From: Utricularia gibba
Taxonomy: Eukaryota; Streptophyta; Magnoliopsida; Lamiales; Lentibulariaceae
Length of the DNA: 64,000 nt
Direction of reading: 5' to 3'
Assembly: GCA_002189035.1 (NCBI GenBank)
Contig: NEEC01000009.1
Location: 806,001-870,000, forward strand
Under the pieces are notes generated by a model. It was not told where the DNA came from. It worked only from the letters and a program-made list of their open reading frames with translations, and ran no database searches. Below, in pieces: positions 53,292 to 64,000 of this stretch. The position numbers and the translations under genes are program-made. Each line of letters starts with the position of its first letter. Position 1 is the stretch's first letter.

Positions 53292-54101
53292 GACAACTCC
53301 CCCACAAACCCTAGTCCCCATCCGCGCGTGTCACTCACTTCCCTTCTCCCCTCCCCAAAACACACAACAAAAAAACCGAAACTTTTCTTCCGGACTTTTC
53401 TTCAACAGGCTTTGCATGTGACCGATCGATCGCTCGTCAGTCCAATTTATACGCCATTAGCCCGTGACGCCAGGTGGCAGACTACAATGACGTGTCTGAC
53501 GCCTATTGGGTGCAGACACGTGTACACGTAGAATACTGCAATGATGGGTTTTGTCCGAATTTATCCCTAATATAGCAATTAGACATTAAAAAGAATACAC
53601 AATAAAAAATTACAAATTTCTAAAAAAACATAATGTTTTTGCCACATCATCGTCTTCTTCCTCTGCTTGTCATCCCGCCACTTCATCGCTTCAAGAATAT
53701 AAATTTCTTAAGAAAGGGGAAAGTATTCAGCTCGTTCATCGTAAGTCTAGATCCGAATCGGGGTCAAGAGAAATTTACACCCCAACTCGAAATCAAACAA
53801 TCAAACCAGAATTGGCTATCGAACAGCATCGGCATATCGTTCATCATTTCATGCACCTTGTGAGCTTCTTCAACCAGTTCAGCTTATCTTCAGTCTCCCA
53901 CGTTTCATTGCAGCCGCAAATTAGAGCAGAAGGTGATCCATATGATGACCGCAGGTTCAAAGGGTCGAAAACAGGGAATCCTGGAACCTTTCTGACAGCG
54001 ACGAGGGAGTACTCGAAACAGAAAGCTCACGAATGCTTTTGATGTTCCCAGCGGGATGGACTGCAAATTGCACCGTGTTGATGCGAAAAGAGTTGCGGGT
54101 C
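53292..54101. other. PDI promoter and 3' flank of the next gene
   Basis: About 800 bp between PDI (start 53291) and the end of the MOCOS-like gene (54102), both on the minus strand. The PDI leader and promoter with ERSE occupy 53292-53560. The rest probably holds the 3' UTR of the upstream gene. No further gene. Confidence 0.55.
53491..53509 (-). promoter_or_regulatory. ER stress response element (CCAAT-N10-CACG) upstream of PDI
   Basis: On the coding strand of PDI the sequence is CCAAT AGGCGTCAGA CACG, an exact match to the plant ERSE spacing CCAAT-N10-CACG recognised by NF-Y with bZIP28. It lies 200-218 bp upstream of the start codon. The overlapping TGACGTGT (plus strand 53488-53495) resembles a UPRE core, and CACGTG occurs at about 53517-53522. 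The combination fits unfolded-protein induction of PDI. Confidence 0.75.
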
Positions 54102-56820
54102 TCACTCCTCGGCAACGGGCAGAAGGCCAACGTCTTTCCCAAATCCGGGTTCGAGAAACTTGGCAACAAATGCCCACAGCTTGTAAACATCTTCAAAATT
54201 TGTCAGGAACCCAAGCGAAGCAGTGACAACCTCGGCTCTGACCAGCCCACTTTTACTGTCATGCTTGTTGCCATTCAGCATTGGCTTGCAAAGGGTGGTG
54301 TCATCAAGACTAGAGGGTGGCTGTTTGGAACCATCCACTATCCGTATATGACTCAATATCCCGATCCCGATCGAAACTCCATGAGCCTCAGCAAGTTTCT
54401 GAACGATTTCAGGGCTTACCAGGCCACGGTTTCTGTCCCTGATGTTGAAGGCCACTGCTGCACCTCTTTCGTACTTGATTTTTGGCCCATATATGTGCAC
54501 TAATGGGGTGCCTTCCGTCTGGTCTGCACCAGGAAATCTAAGCTGCAGCAAGGATGTTACAAGCCAGTTGATCAAGAACCGTAGCCGGGAAGTGGTCTTG
54601 TTGAGGCCAAGCATGTTTACATGATCCAGATGCTTGCAGACTATCTCCACTTCACCTCTATCGGACGCCTGATCATCTCCGTAATCCCCATTGCTCATGT
54701 AGTCATCCTCGTCCGCAGACAAGTTTCCAGTCTCCAGTGCTGGATCCAGTTGAGTTCTACCATCTTCGTTGCTAAACAGAACCCGTCTTCCCTTTCTCCC
54801 GGACTGCTCACTCTCTTCAATCCCAAAGAACCTTCCCTCAGCAATTCTACTCCTTTCTCGTCTTTCTAGTAACCTGAAATCACCCTCAGTCTCCCTCCGA
54901 ATCGCACTCTCCTTCTCAATGAAGGTATCAGGAGCAGATCCATTCAGAATATTTCCAGATACAGTGGGCGAATGCTTAAAACATGAGGCTGTGGCAAGAC
55001 CATTCAGTTCGCTGGCTGCAAGCTCTTCAATTTCATGACATGGCTGGTGCCTTTCTATGTACTGCTGCCCTTCAGGGGCATCCTTAAAATGGTCAAGCTC
55101 TCGAGACACTGATCGAATAGCAGCATCAAATGACAGCACATGGTCATCTTTATTGCTTGGGATTGGGCTGTTAGATAATTTTGGTGCTGTTGGAGAGCTC
55201 GTCTTATTGTTCTTCCGACGAGAAAACCAAGCTGGTGGAACCGATGATGAGATCTTGAGCTTGTTTGAATGGCTTGCACCATCTGAATCCTGAGGACTGT
55301 GTCCCACATCAATCCACAGTGAATTGTCTGATGACTCATCTTCACTGAACAAAGGGCTCTTCATCACTTCTCCAACAGAAACACTTTCAACTTCTTCAAA
55401 CATGGTGCTTGTTCCATCCCGGTCAGAACTGTTGTCATGCTCCATCTCAGTTTCAAACACATCCCTTACCTGAGCAGAAGTGTATGCTCCAGAAAAAGCA
55501 GGTAACTGAGATCCGGGCCGAGTTTCAGACTTTTCTCTGCTGTTTTCAGGTTCATCCGCCCAAAGCCAGGGAAGTTATCCATGGAATCACTCAAATATGT
55601 AGGGAAAACTGGTGTTATTTTAACTATACCTGAACCAGCATGACCTGACTGGTTCTGAAGTGTACCAATTACTGATTTTTTGATCAGAAGACAGCCAAAT
55701 CCTGTTGGATCAAATCCAAACACTCTGTAGAACGAAGTGATGATGAAATCTGGTCGGAATAAGGACAATCCAAGAGAATCCATGTCCTTTGGACCCAATG
55801 CCCCAGCATCAAGCAATACATGCCAATTGTTCTGCTGAGCCAGGGCCATCCACTGGTATGAGTACTTGGCACCAGACACTCTAGACTGCACCGGAAAAAC
55901 GAAGAGACCCGTTGCGGAATCTTTCTTCCTCCTCCTCTTAGTCGAAATCTGCTTCCTTAAGTCAGTTGAGCAAAGTTTCAATGTAGGCCATCTGAACCAT
56001 GCACTTTGAACCTTTGCACCTTTCTCTCTGGCACTCTGGGCCAGCCAGGTAACAGATTGGCTTTCATGATCAAACATCGTCAGCAGTCTCTTGTTTGTGT
56101 GAAACGGGTACGATTCGCCTAAAAGCTTAAAGGCTGAACCACGGCTGACTGTGAAAACAAGACCATATTCGTTCTCCGGGATGTTCAAATAATCCATTAT
56201 TCTGACCTTTATATCATGCTCCACAGTGCCTGCCTCAGCTCCCCATACAGAGCATGATTACTCAAATTGGCTGTAATTTCCGACAAGCTAAACGTCGACG
56301 ATTCCCAGTAATGCACTGTTTGAAGAAATGAGAACAACCCGAATCCACAATAATCAAGGCATACTCTTGAACCAGGGCTGGAGAGGTGAGAGTACTCATC
56401 TGCTCTCAGATGATCAATCCTCTCTGAAGATTGATACTTGGGATACATTGTTAAAAACTTAGAGAATGCTTCATTGAACCTTGGAATAGACCCTGCTGAA
56501 TAAAATATACGCTCAGCAGCAAGAGATGTAGCCATCAGGAACTCCTTGTGGGCATTTAATCGAGCAAGAGATCGTGACTTCCCTGTGCTACCATCTTGGT
56601 TTGGAAGCCCGGAATCTATAGCGTGCGACTTAGCAAGTGAGCCATCATCCGATGCTTCCTCAAGAGCCTCCCTCAGCTTGTGTTCCTGCAATTTTCTCAG
56701 GAACGATGGACTAGCTTTTATCTCTTCAGAGGAATGTTCAGAAACGTCTCTTCTTCTGCTCTTTTTGTCCAGCACCAGAGCAGCACAGCGAGATAGCGGA
56801 TTCCATAGAGATATATGCAT
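54102..56820 (-). CDS. MOCOS-like PLP-transferase-fold protein, plant intronless family (two frame breaks)
   Basis: Belongs to the plant group annotated as molybdenum-cofactor-sulfurase-like / PLP-dependent transferase superfamily (relatives of Arabidopsis At4g37100 and At2g23520). The start at 56820 gives [20 protein letters not shown], the family N-terminus. Aminotransferase-fold blocks: [76 protein letters not shown] and [18 protein letters not shown]. The long C-terminal half is acidic and disordered, then ends in a domain with [20 protein letters not shown] and [17 protein letters not shown]. Two frame shifts of -1 occur at CCCC 56241-56244 and CCC 55559-55561 (plus strand). Adding one base at each gives one frame of about 906 residues, as expected. 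The position that holds the PLP lysine in MOCOS/NifS relatives appears to be Arg (FYRVFG). No enzymatic activity can be claimed. There are no introns in the coding region. Confidence 0.85.
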
Positions 56821-58817
56821 TAAAACCTCCCTTTCTTGGAATACAACGAGAATTCCAATAAAACAGAACAAAAAGGAGAACTCTATCAAGCAAGCAAAAG
56901 AAAGAACCAAATAGAAGACCAGCTAAAGAGCCCTCAATTCAAACCCTAAAGCAAGACGGTCCAAACCCAGCAAAAGCTGGCCCCGAATACGACTTTGCTT
57001 TTCAAAACACAAAGAGCTTATTCTGAGGAGGGAAATGGGCGTAACCTGTTGATTCAAACACGGCGGAATTTTACACAAAGGCACTCTGGTTGAAGGAACA
57101 GATCGGGGAATTCATAGATCTAATAGAATGAACAGAGTGCCCACCTTTTGCAGTTCAAAATTGTGCAACTGCAATGCGAGGGAAATAGAATTCAAGTGCA
57201 AAGACTCCGAATTTGGCACCGGAACAACAAAAATCCCAAATCACACCACCCAGTAAGGCACTAAAGGTACAGGAAAACGCAGATCCTCACGAAAACAGCA
57301 GCAAGTGAAGAACTTTCGCAAGGTGAACAAGGAATCACGATCTCGAAAGTAACAAATTAGCCCCAAGTTGCCGTTCTTCCTCAAATCACCTGAAAAAACA
57401 ACTAACCCGATCTTTTTTTCCCCCTATGCTCCGAACTTTCAGGCACCGATACCGAAACAAACCCCTCAACCACAAAACCAGATTTCCACGAAACCCAGAG
57501 GGAAATAGAAACTAATAGCATTCAATTATCGACCCCCCTCTCTCTCTCCCCCACAACTTCCCTTCACATTCGCGTCAAATGGGGTACCGGAACAACTGGT
57601 TACAACACTAAACCCACACCAAAATTTTGGCCCCAGACAGACACAACAAACAGTTCGGAAATCCAAGTTGACTTTCACGCCACCCTAGAGAGATCGTCGT
57701 CTTGATTTGAGTTCCTCCAAACCATACACTACAGCCCCTGCAGAAATGAAGAAAGATTGCTTCTTGGGGGACCCCTACTACCCAAGCCCGAGACCCTTGT
57801 TCCGTTGAGTCCTTTTACTCCCTTTTTTTTTCTGAATACCTGATATACTTTCACGTCAAATCAAACCCTGAAACGATTTCCGCGTTGAAAGGTTTCAAAC
57901 GAACTCATTCGTCTGGTGCCCCCCTAAGTAGCTTTATTCGGTGGAGGTGCAACCGGTGAAGATGAAGCCAATGAACGACCTTCACATTAAAATTTCGGAC
58001 CTTTCTATTTATTATTACATCCGAAAATCAATTTCATTTTTCCCAATTAATTTCTAAATTCCCCCCCACAAAAAAATTCATGGCTACCTTTTTTTTTAAT
58101 TTTATTATACTGTATTAATTATAATTTAAATGTTTTAATTTCCAAGTGGTCTCATTGGAGGGAGGAGACTGGAATTCAGACCCATGAAAAAAACATCGGA
58201 TCCGGTGTGCGGTTCCGGTAGCAAATAGGGTAACAGAATATTAATTTATGAAAAAGGGCCCCACTTTTGTAATATTTATTGCAGCCGCCCCGCTGTATTT
58301 AATGCCCAGCCCTCCCCGTAAACCACGCATTTACAGTTACAGTGTGTGCGGTTGAGTTTTATATTTTTTATTTGAGTTGAATTAAATGCTAAGAAAACAA
58401 ATTTACTTTTTTAAAAAAGAAATGAATAGGTGTCAACGGTGTACCAGATTAACAGTGATGAGTTGTTGGGCAATTAGAGCCATTTCTAAGTAGGAAACAA
58501 TGTTCCATGGTGGGGTTTCCAAAATATGGGGACTTGTTGCTGGTTCGAATATGAAACATGGGAATAGTTTATGAATCTGATCATGTTGTGATGTGTGTGT
58601 GGAAAAAAAGGAAGGATTGGACAGGACCTGAGACCAGCTTTTGGAAATTGTACTACACATCATATTTGGTGATTGAGGAAGATCAGGGAGTGAGCAGCTG
58701 CCATGTTTCATGAAGCTCATTCTTCTAAGCCCATGAGAACAATCAGGCTAACAAAAGGGAGTTTTCACTCCTGGAAAAATAGTTGTTAGTTTCTAAAGCT
58801 GGCAGCATGGTGATTCT
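56821..58817. other. Leader/promoter of the MOCOS-like gene and 3' flank of CDCA7
   Basis: The stretch 56821-57900 is C/A-rich on the plus strand (G/T-rich on the gene's strand). It is likely the 5' UTR with an intron, and includes a telo-box-like AAACCCTA at 56941-56948. The stretch 57980-58440 is AT-rich. The stretch 58440-58800 is probably CDCA7 3' UTR. I see no coding gene. Confidence 0.5.
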
Positions 58818-60835
58818 TCAGTGAGCTGCACGGCGTTGCCTCAACCTCCCGGCAATGCTGTCGTCCGGGGTTTCCACATGGGTGCGCTTCTTTGTGGTTT
58901 TTGGGCGTCCCCTTGTTGGTGGTGACGCAATGTGGCTGCTGTCTGAGGGATTGGGTGTCCCCGTGGTGATTTCTTGAACAGTCTCTGTGGTTGCAGCTTT
59001 GGCTGTGGAGTGGCTTTCTACTTCCTGATCGTGCTCAAGATCTGCTCTTTTGGCATCATGTATCGGGGGATGTTGAATCTGGCCATCCAACTGAGCTGCA
59101 ACAAGAGGGGCTTCTGAAGTTTGTGGTCCATCGCTTACATCACCACCAATTTCATCATCTGCCTCGGTTGGGAGAGTAATGCTTTTATCTTCATCTTCAG
59201 GAAAGGCATCAATGTCGGAAAATGGGAGTGATCTTTTAGCTGAAACAGGGCTTTTGGTGCCAGAGTTTTCATCCGGTACTGCATCATGCCGTCTTGACTG
59301 AATGAGATAATGTGCCACGGACTTGTAGCCAAGGCTTGAGATCTGGAAGAAGAGTTTTTGCAGTTACTAAGAAATTTATCTGTTTCCAGTATCGGAGGGT
59401 GGTGAATGAATACCTTCCGGTAGAGGGGACCCGTAGGAGCCCACCCTTTCGCTTGCCGGCACAAACTGCAGTTACAAATACCACGACAACCAGGGCAGAT
59501 CCAGTTTGGATTCTCGTTAGCTTCAAGCACATTTTCTCCGTATCTGCTTTCAAAACTCCATCTCTCAACAGCACTCAACGAAATGTTTCATTAATGATAA
59601 TAATCACAAGGAAAGATAGAATGATGTATTCTCAGTTCAATGCTCACAGGCTAACTACGCTTGATGCAGGGGAGAAGTGCTCACGCTTTACCTCATATAT
59701 AAACAATCTCCACAGAACTGCCCTTGAACCATATTGCACTGACTACATTGTGTGCGATGCCCGAGAGTCTTTTGCCTAAAACACAGGGTGACTCTCCAAA
59801 TATTTAAAACGAATAAAAAAAACAAGAAGCAAACATGATACTTCATGAAGCAATGAGAAACCAGAAAAATATCCCAACTTGCAGAAGATGCATTTGTGTG
59901 ACCGGAAAAATAGCATTTCGAACACCTTACTATAATGCTGAAAATTGGCAGAAAACGCAACATGAATTCTTAACCTCACGAAAAACACACCCTTTCAATC
60001 ATTTAAAACAAAAGGGTACCTCTATTACACATTCATCAAGCTTCACGAAACCTCACATTCACACAAGTTCAATAGAGATTTTCCGTTCATGTATGATGTG
60101 CAAACAGCCCAACGATCCCACTGATACTGTCGTAGCTATTCTTACTTCAATGAACAATATGAAATAAACTACTAGAATGCATCAGGCTGCTTACCTGCAT
60201 TGGTGGCAAGTCTTCCCTTTGAATGAATCATATATTCGCTTGCCATCAACTCCATATCCATCAACAAAAAGCGTCCATGCCCTTTCAGTGCTTCCAAGCA
60301 ACTTTTCATGTTCCTCTGTGTAAATCTCAGGCCTGACTCCATCCCGTATGATGATTCGACCTTTGGTTTTCTTTACCCCATCGGACAACTGACGCATTTC
60401 ACAGTAGCTCACAGGCGTTGCGTTTTGTAGCCTGTTTTCTCAGACCAAGGAAACAATAACCCGAAATCACTACCCCATTTTCAAATGGCTAATCAATCTA
60501 TACTCCATAAACCTTATTTAACAAAAAAATAAAAACATCGAGAGGGTAATGGTCAAACACCTGGAGGACCGACGCACGGGTTCCGTAAAAGGCAAAGGGG
60601 AGCAAGCAACACTAGAACGTCGCTTCGAAACTCTACCATTGGCTGAACTGAGCGCGACGAGCTTCTGCGAAAGATCAAGAATCCCCAATTTCTGCATCCT
60701 CTCCTGATTCTCCTTGATCCTTTCTTCTCTCGAAAGCTCGTACTCGGAAACGAAGCCCTTCCCCAAAACTTCCATCTTTCGCTCGTCTCCAGGCGCGGCG
60801 ATGCCGCTAAGAACTCTGCTCCTCACCGTCACCAT
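58818..60835 (-). CDS. CDCA7: CDCA7-like zinc-finger protein (zf-4CXXC_R1)
   Basis: CDCA7 proteins partner the chromatin remodeller DDM1/HELLS and help maintain DNA methylation. Their cysteine-rich domain binds hemimethylated DNA. The start at 60835 gives MVTVRSRVLSGIAAPGDERK, then a basic helical stretch (SREERIKENQERMQKLGIL). Five exons splice in frame. The 4CXXC_R1 domain spans exons 2-4: GKTCHQCRQKTLGHRTQCSQ, MVQGQFCGDCLYMRYGENV and NWICPGCRGICNCSLCRQAKG, then PTGPLYRK. The last exon continues SLGYKSVAHYLIQSR. It then gives an acidic, disordered tail ending with an AT-hook-like RGRPKTTKKR and AGRLRQRRAAH. No frame breaks. The gene is head-to-head with the Dof gene, and its upstream region contains a site II minisatellite. 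Confidence 0.92.
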
Positions 60836-62177
60836 TCCCAACAAGGGTTCCAGTTCAAATTCACAGTAAGAGAACGGTATCCGTTGTTGGAACTCGGGAA
60901 GAAGACACGCAACGGTCAAAATCCAAAACGGGCTGAGCCCCATTACTTTACCGAGCCTTTTTCTTGCAACAGTCAACATCTGTATTGGGCCTAGCCCATC
61001 TACCTTCCTGGGCCATTTACTTGTAAAGAAGACAATCAACGGAATTGGGCCGTGCCCATATACAATCCTGGGCCATTTACTTGCAAAGAAGACAATCAAC
61101 GAAATTGGGCCGTGCCCATATACAATCCTGGGCCATTTACTTGCAAAGAAGACCATCAACGGTATTGGGCTGGGTCCAGATACTTTCCTGGTCCATTTAC
61201 TTGAAAAGAAGCCCATCAACGGTATTGGGCCGGCCCAAGCCCATCTTCATTTTTGCAGTATTTTTTTGGAATTATGCGGGAAATATATATAAAAAAGGCG
61301 TAAAATAATAATATTTTTAAAAATGGAGAAATAAGAAGATATATTATTTAATTTTACCGTTTAAATGGTAGTAAGTAGCAGAGTAGGGAGAGAGACAGGA
61401 ACAGGAGGAATAGGGGGGAGGATGCCGAGCCGACGGGGAGCAGGGCGGCGGGAATCGCGGCGGAGGGGGGAATGGTCCAATGATTGCCGGCCCACGCTAA
61501 GTCGACACCATCATTATCGTGTGCCACTCATCTGATCAGATTCCCCAGAAACCAACCAACCAAATCCCTTCCCCGCAGTCAAAGATCTCGTCTTTCTCTC
61601 TCACGCACACACACAGTCCGCGTGTTCTCTGTCTCTTTATTGTCCCCCCTCCCACACTAGAGTGTTCTTTCACATTTAACCCCCTTTACTTTCTGTAATT
61701 GCAATCCCCATCCCTGGACACAGCCATTGATCAGACAGAGAGCGTAATGCCCAAATTCACAGTCTTTGTCTTGGATTAAGGTTCATTTTCTTGACATGGG
61801 TATGGTCTTAAATGTGGTCTGTGAGCACCTTCTGGAATGTAGTTATGGCGACATTAACAAAACCTCGGTGAGGAAGAAGAAGAATCACGAGACAGTCAGA
61901 GAATGGGTAAGCGGGCAAGCAAGCAAACAGTCCCTTGAGAGCAGAGCAGTTTGGGGCCGAACCCAAACAAACAAAGCCTGCTTCGAGCCGTCTGATGCCA
62001 TGCCGCATTTCTATTCTTGTAACTGAATGCTGCTTCTCACTCCCCCTGCAAAAGCTCTCTGTCGTTTCTTCAGAAACCCAAACCAGAAGAATCTTCATTC
62101 TTCTTCTCCTCTCTCTTTCTTCTCCCAATAAATCCCCCCGAGAGAGCGTTTGTTTTCTTCAAGCTTATCTCAGCAAA
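60836..62177. other. Divergent promoter region, CDCA7 / Dof
   Basis: A head-to-head spacer of about 1.3 kb with the 60-bp minisatellite on the CDCA7 side. On the Dof side is a pyrimidine-rich leader (CTCTCTTTCTTCTC near 62110). Open frames through the minisatellite are products of the repeat, and those in 61766-62026 have no family support. Confidence 0.55.
60924..61243. repeat. 60-bp minisatellite of site II motifs in the CDCA7 promoter
   Basis: About five head-to-tail units of exactly 60 bp. Each has the pattern TTGGGCC(G/T)(G/A)GCCCAT...CTGGGCCATTTACTTG then AAAGAAGACAATCAACGG. The middle two are nearly identical and the outer ones diverged. Each unit carries two or three TGGGCC/GGCCCA motifs, 100-400 bp upstream of the CDCA7 start. 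Such site II elements bind TCP factors in promoters of proliferating-cell genes. Confidence 0.8.
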
Positions 62178-62858
62178 ATGGCTACCGAGTCCGTTGAGAG
62201 AAAACCCATGAAGCATTCGCAGCCGCCGGAGCCAGAGCATCTCCCCTGCCCCCGCTGCGATTCCACCAACACCAAGTTCTGTTACTACAACAACTATAAC
62301 TTCTCGCAGCCACGCCATTTCTGCAAATCGTGCCGCCGGTACTGGACGCATGGGGGCACTCTCCGGGATATTCCGATTGGTGGGGGTAGCCGGAAAAACG
62401 CGAAACGCTCGAGGAACGGGAGTGTTTCGTCTGTGTCTGCCTCTTCTTCTTCTTGCTCGTCGAGCGCCGCTGCCGTAGCCCATTTTGGGATCCCCGCCGA
62501 GGTCGCGTCGCAGTTCATCGCGCCTTTCGCGGCGGATCACACGCCGTGTTTCCGGGATACCTTTACGTCTTTGCTGAATACCCAGGGCGCAGGGATGTGG
62601 GCACTGGGTGGATTCGGTTTTGGGTCGAGGTTCGGGTTTGAAGATATGGGGTTTGGGCATGCGAGAGGTAGCTGGCCCATCACAGATGTTGCTGCGCCTG
62701 CTGTTTTCACGACGACGTCTCCCGCCGGAGTAACTTCTGGGCCGTACACGTGGCAGGTGGAGGGCGGCGACGGTGCATTTTCAGGGGTAGGCGGTGACTG
62801 TTTCACCCTCCCGGAACTGGCAATCTCGTCCACATACTGCGGAAGCGTGTGCAAGTGA
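62178..62858 (+). CDS. Dof zinc-finger transcription factor
   Basis: A plant-specific DNA-binding protein recognising AAAG cores. Single exon. The start at 62178 gives [15 protein letters not shown]. The Dof domain (residues about 20-75) is complete: [55 protein letters not shown]. Its C-x2-C-x21-C-x2-C zinc ligands are intact and a basic stretch follows. The C-terminal part is Ser-rich, then Gly/Phe-rich ([17 protein letters not shown]), with no recognised subgroup motif. Length is 226 residues, in the small range of the family. The frame is intact. Confidence 0.95.
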   Translation: MATESVERKPMKHSQPPEPEHLPCPRCDSTNTKFCYYNNYNFSQPRHFCKSCRRYWTHGGTLRDIPIGGGSRKNAKRSRNGSVSSVSASSSSCSSSAAAVAHFGIPAEVASQFIAPFAADHTPCFRDTFTSLLNTQGAGMWALGGFGFGSRFGFEDMGFGHARGSWPITDVAAPAVFTTTSPAGVTSGPYTWQVEGGDGAFSGVGGDCFTLPELAISSTYCGSVCK

Positions 62859-64000
62859 AATAACGCATTTGCCCTTTTGTGTTCTGGGGAGTATTCTCGA
62901 CTTTTAGCCTTGTTGATTTATTAGGTGCTAATTACCGTTTAAAAGACAATTATGCCTGTTTTGTTAACCTCTTACTATCTTTCAAATAAATTAATTACTT
63001 TGAAAAAAATGCGTAATTAATTTAATTACGTCATTATAATCCTCAAAAGCTTGGGTAGAAATGTAAAATTGGCATTTTTACAGCCAAAGAAACTGGGCTT
63101 CTATGTAATGAAAAAGGTGGCCCCAGAGTGGGTGGAAGTGGGGTTTCAAAATTTTGCATTTTTCACCAAGGGTAACTGGGCCTCCATGTAATAAAAAGAA
63201 AATGTGTCCCAAGGATAGAGGAAGTAGGGTTACAAGAATTTTGCATGACTGGGGCCTCTATGTAATAAAAAGAAAGTGTGTCCCAGAGTGGAAGCAGGGT
63301 TTCATTTTTCATCAAGGAAAACTGGGGCTTCTATGTAATAAAAAGAAGGTGTGTCCCAAACTGGAAGCAGGGATTCAAGAATTTTGCAATTTTCGTCAGG
63401 GGAAACTGGGGCTTCTATGTAATAAAAAGAAAGTGGTCCCAGGGTGGAGGTGGGGTTTCAATGTAAAATCAGGAAAGTGGTCCGAGGGTTCTGCAAAGCT
63501 TAAAAGTGGTCCGGGGTCAAAGTAATATAAAGAAAAACAGCTCTCATTAATACCCTTTGGTGCTTACTCTAGTTTCAGTTAAATCACTTGAACTCCAGCT
63601 TCAGTACCCGCTATGTGTTCGCCGAAATCCCGCCGTGGGCGTATGCAATGGGAAATCACGATGACGAAGAGTGGGAATCAGGGGATGTTGTTGAGTGTGA
63701 TGATATGGGTTCATCTCGTTCTTTTACTACTTACTATCAACAGTTTCAGGTTCAAATTGGACACGCAGATGGTACAGATGACATGAGAGTGGCTGGGATT
63801 TGTCGTGTTTGAAGGAGTGGTTGAGATATTGCCTCACTTTTTTAGTGGGTATGGATAAATCCATGGAGATAAGTAGTGTTCATGTGATGGTGGAAGAAGA
63901 TCCAAAATCCGTGACTTTCAGAGAGAGGGAAGAGCGAACAACACCATTGGTTTTCATGGTTTGCACCAGAATAAGTGAGTGGTCTTCTTATGGGACAAAG
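62859..64000. other. 3' flank of the Dof gene
   Basis: The Dof 3' UTR, an AT-rich stretch near 62930-63050, the minisatellite and then unassigned sequence. The open frame at 63588-63812 (+), with an acidic run near its start, could be part of a gene continuing past the window but matches nothing I recognise. Confidence 0.4.
63086..63480. repeat. 72-86-bp minisatellite downstream of the Dof gene
   Basis: Five head-to-tail units. Each starts AACTGGGGCTTCTATGTAAT then AAAAAGAAAGTG, followed by TGTCCCA...GGGTTTCAA...TTTTGCA. They begin at about 63090, 63173, 63247, 63319 and 63403, and a decayed sixth copy follows. The units differ by small indels. The array makes an open frame of about 120 codons that is not a real gene. 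Confidence 0.85.

Noticed and set aside
61045-61308. Open frame in the CDCA7 promoter
   Set aside because: Translation of the 60-bp repeat (a 20-residue period); a by-product of the array length being divisible by three.
60924-63480. Arrays as CRISPR-like
   Set aside because: Units are contiguous tandem repeats without unique spacers, and the sequence is from a plant.
63154-63525. Open frame of 123 codons after the Dof gene
   Set aside because: Translation of the minisatellite; repeats of LLCNKKKV reflect the DNA repeat.
63588-63812. Possible gene start at the right edge
   Set aside because: No recognised domain and no splice or downstream evidence inside the window; left as unassigned.

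Overview
This is a gene-dense stretch of nuclear DNA from a flowering plant. The genes have many short GT-AG introns (about 75-500 bp) and AT-rich spacers. They include plant-specific families (Dof, SRS/SHI and GYF-CCCH proteins, GH35 beta-galactosidase with an SUEL lectin tail) and several conserved plant proteins of unknown function. I cannot name the species. About 18 protein-coding genes lie in 64 kb. I saw no rRNA, tRNA or CRISPR. All exon boundaries were placed by eye from splice sites and family homology.

Layout. 1-2608 (+): 3' part of a GYF/CCCH zinc-finger (NERD-like) protein. 3145-6108 (-): microspherule-protein-1-like FHA protein. 7043-9414 (+): ALDH3 aldehyde dehydrogenase. 11543-12573 (+): SRS/SHI transcription factor. 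13299-17222 (-): beta-galactosidase. 17223-20393: AT-rich spacer with a hAT transposase remnant. 20394-22302 (+): threonine aldolase. 23249-26613 (+): D-2-hydroxyglutarate dehydrogenase. 27275-27863 (-): mitochondrial ribosomal protein bL12m. 28886-30519 (+): plant coiled-coil tail-anchored protein of unknown function. 32813-33384 (+): small DUF4408-like membrane protein. 35150-35815 (+): small conserved protein of unknown function. 36796-38830 (+): S-adenosylhomocysteine hydrolase. 40573-43914 (+): HDC1 (Rxt3-like). 44214-47916 (-): fatty acid amide hydrolase. 47917-50759: repeat-rich spacer with a solo LTR. 50760-53291 (-): ER protein disulfide isomerase. 54102-56820 (-): intronless MOCOS-like aminotransferase-fold protein. 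58818-60835 (-): CDCA7-like zinc-finger protein. 62178-62858 (+): Dof transcription factor, followed by a minisatellite.

The most striking pattern is technical. At least 14 coding positions in seven otherwise well-conserved genes lack exactly one base, and nearly all lie in G/C or T homopolymers. Restoring one base at each gives an intact family member, and I saw no compensating gains. An eighth gene, bL12m, probably has two more. This points to homopolymer contraction in the assembly rather than pseudogenes. The other genes read through cleanly.

The biological highlights are: a textbook plant ER-stress element (CCAAT-N10-CACG) about 200 bp upstream of the KDEL-tailed PDI; a 60-bp minisatellite of TGGGCC (site II) motifs upstream of the cell-cycle/chromatin gene CDCA7; a solo LTR with TG...CA ends and a perfect 5-bp target duplication; a last SAHH coding exon contributing only 7 nt; and an Arg where related PLP enzymes carry the Schiff-base Lys in the MOCOS-like protein. 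Five genes touch chromatin or methylation (NERD-like, MCRS1-like, SAHH, HDC1, CDCA7). They look like independent housekeeping genes rather than a cluster. I found no convincing new biological system.
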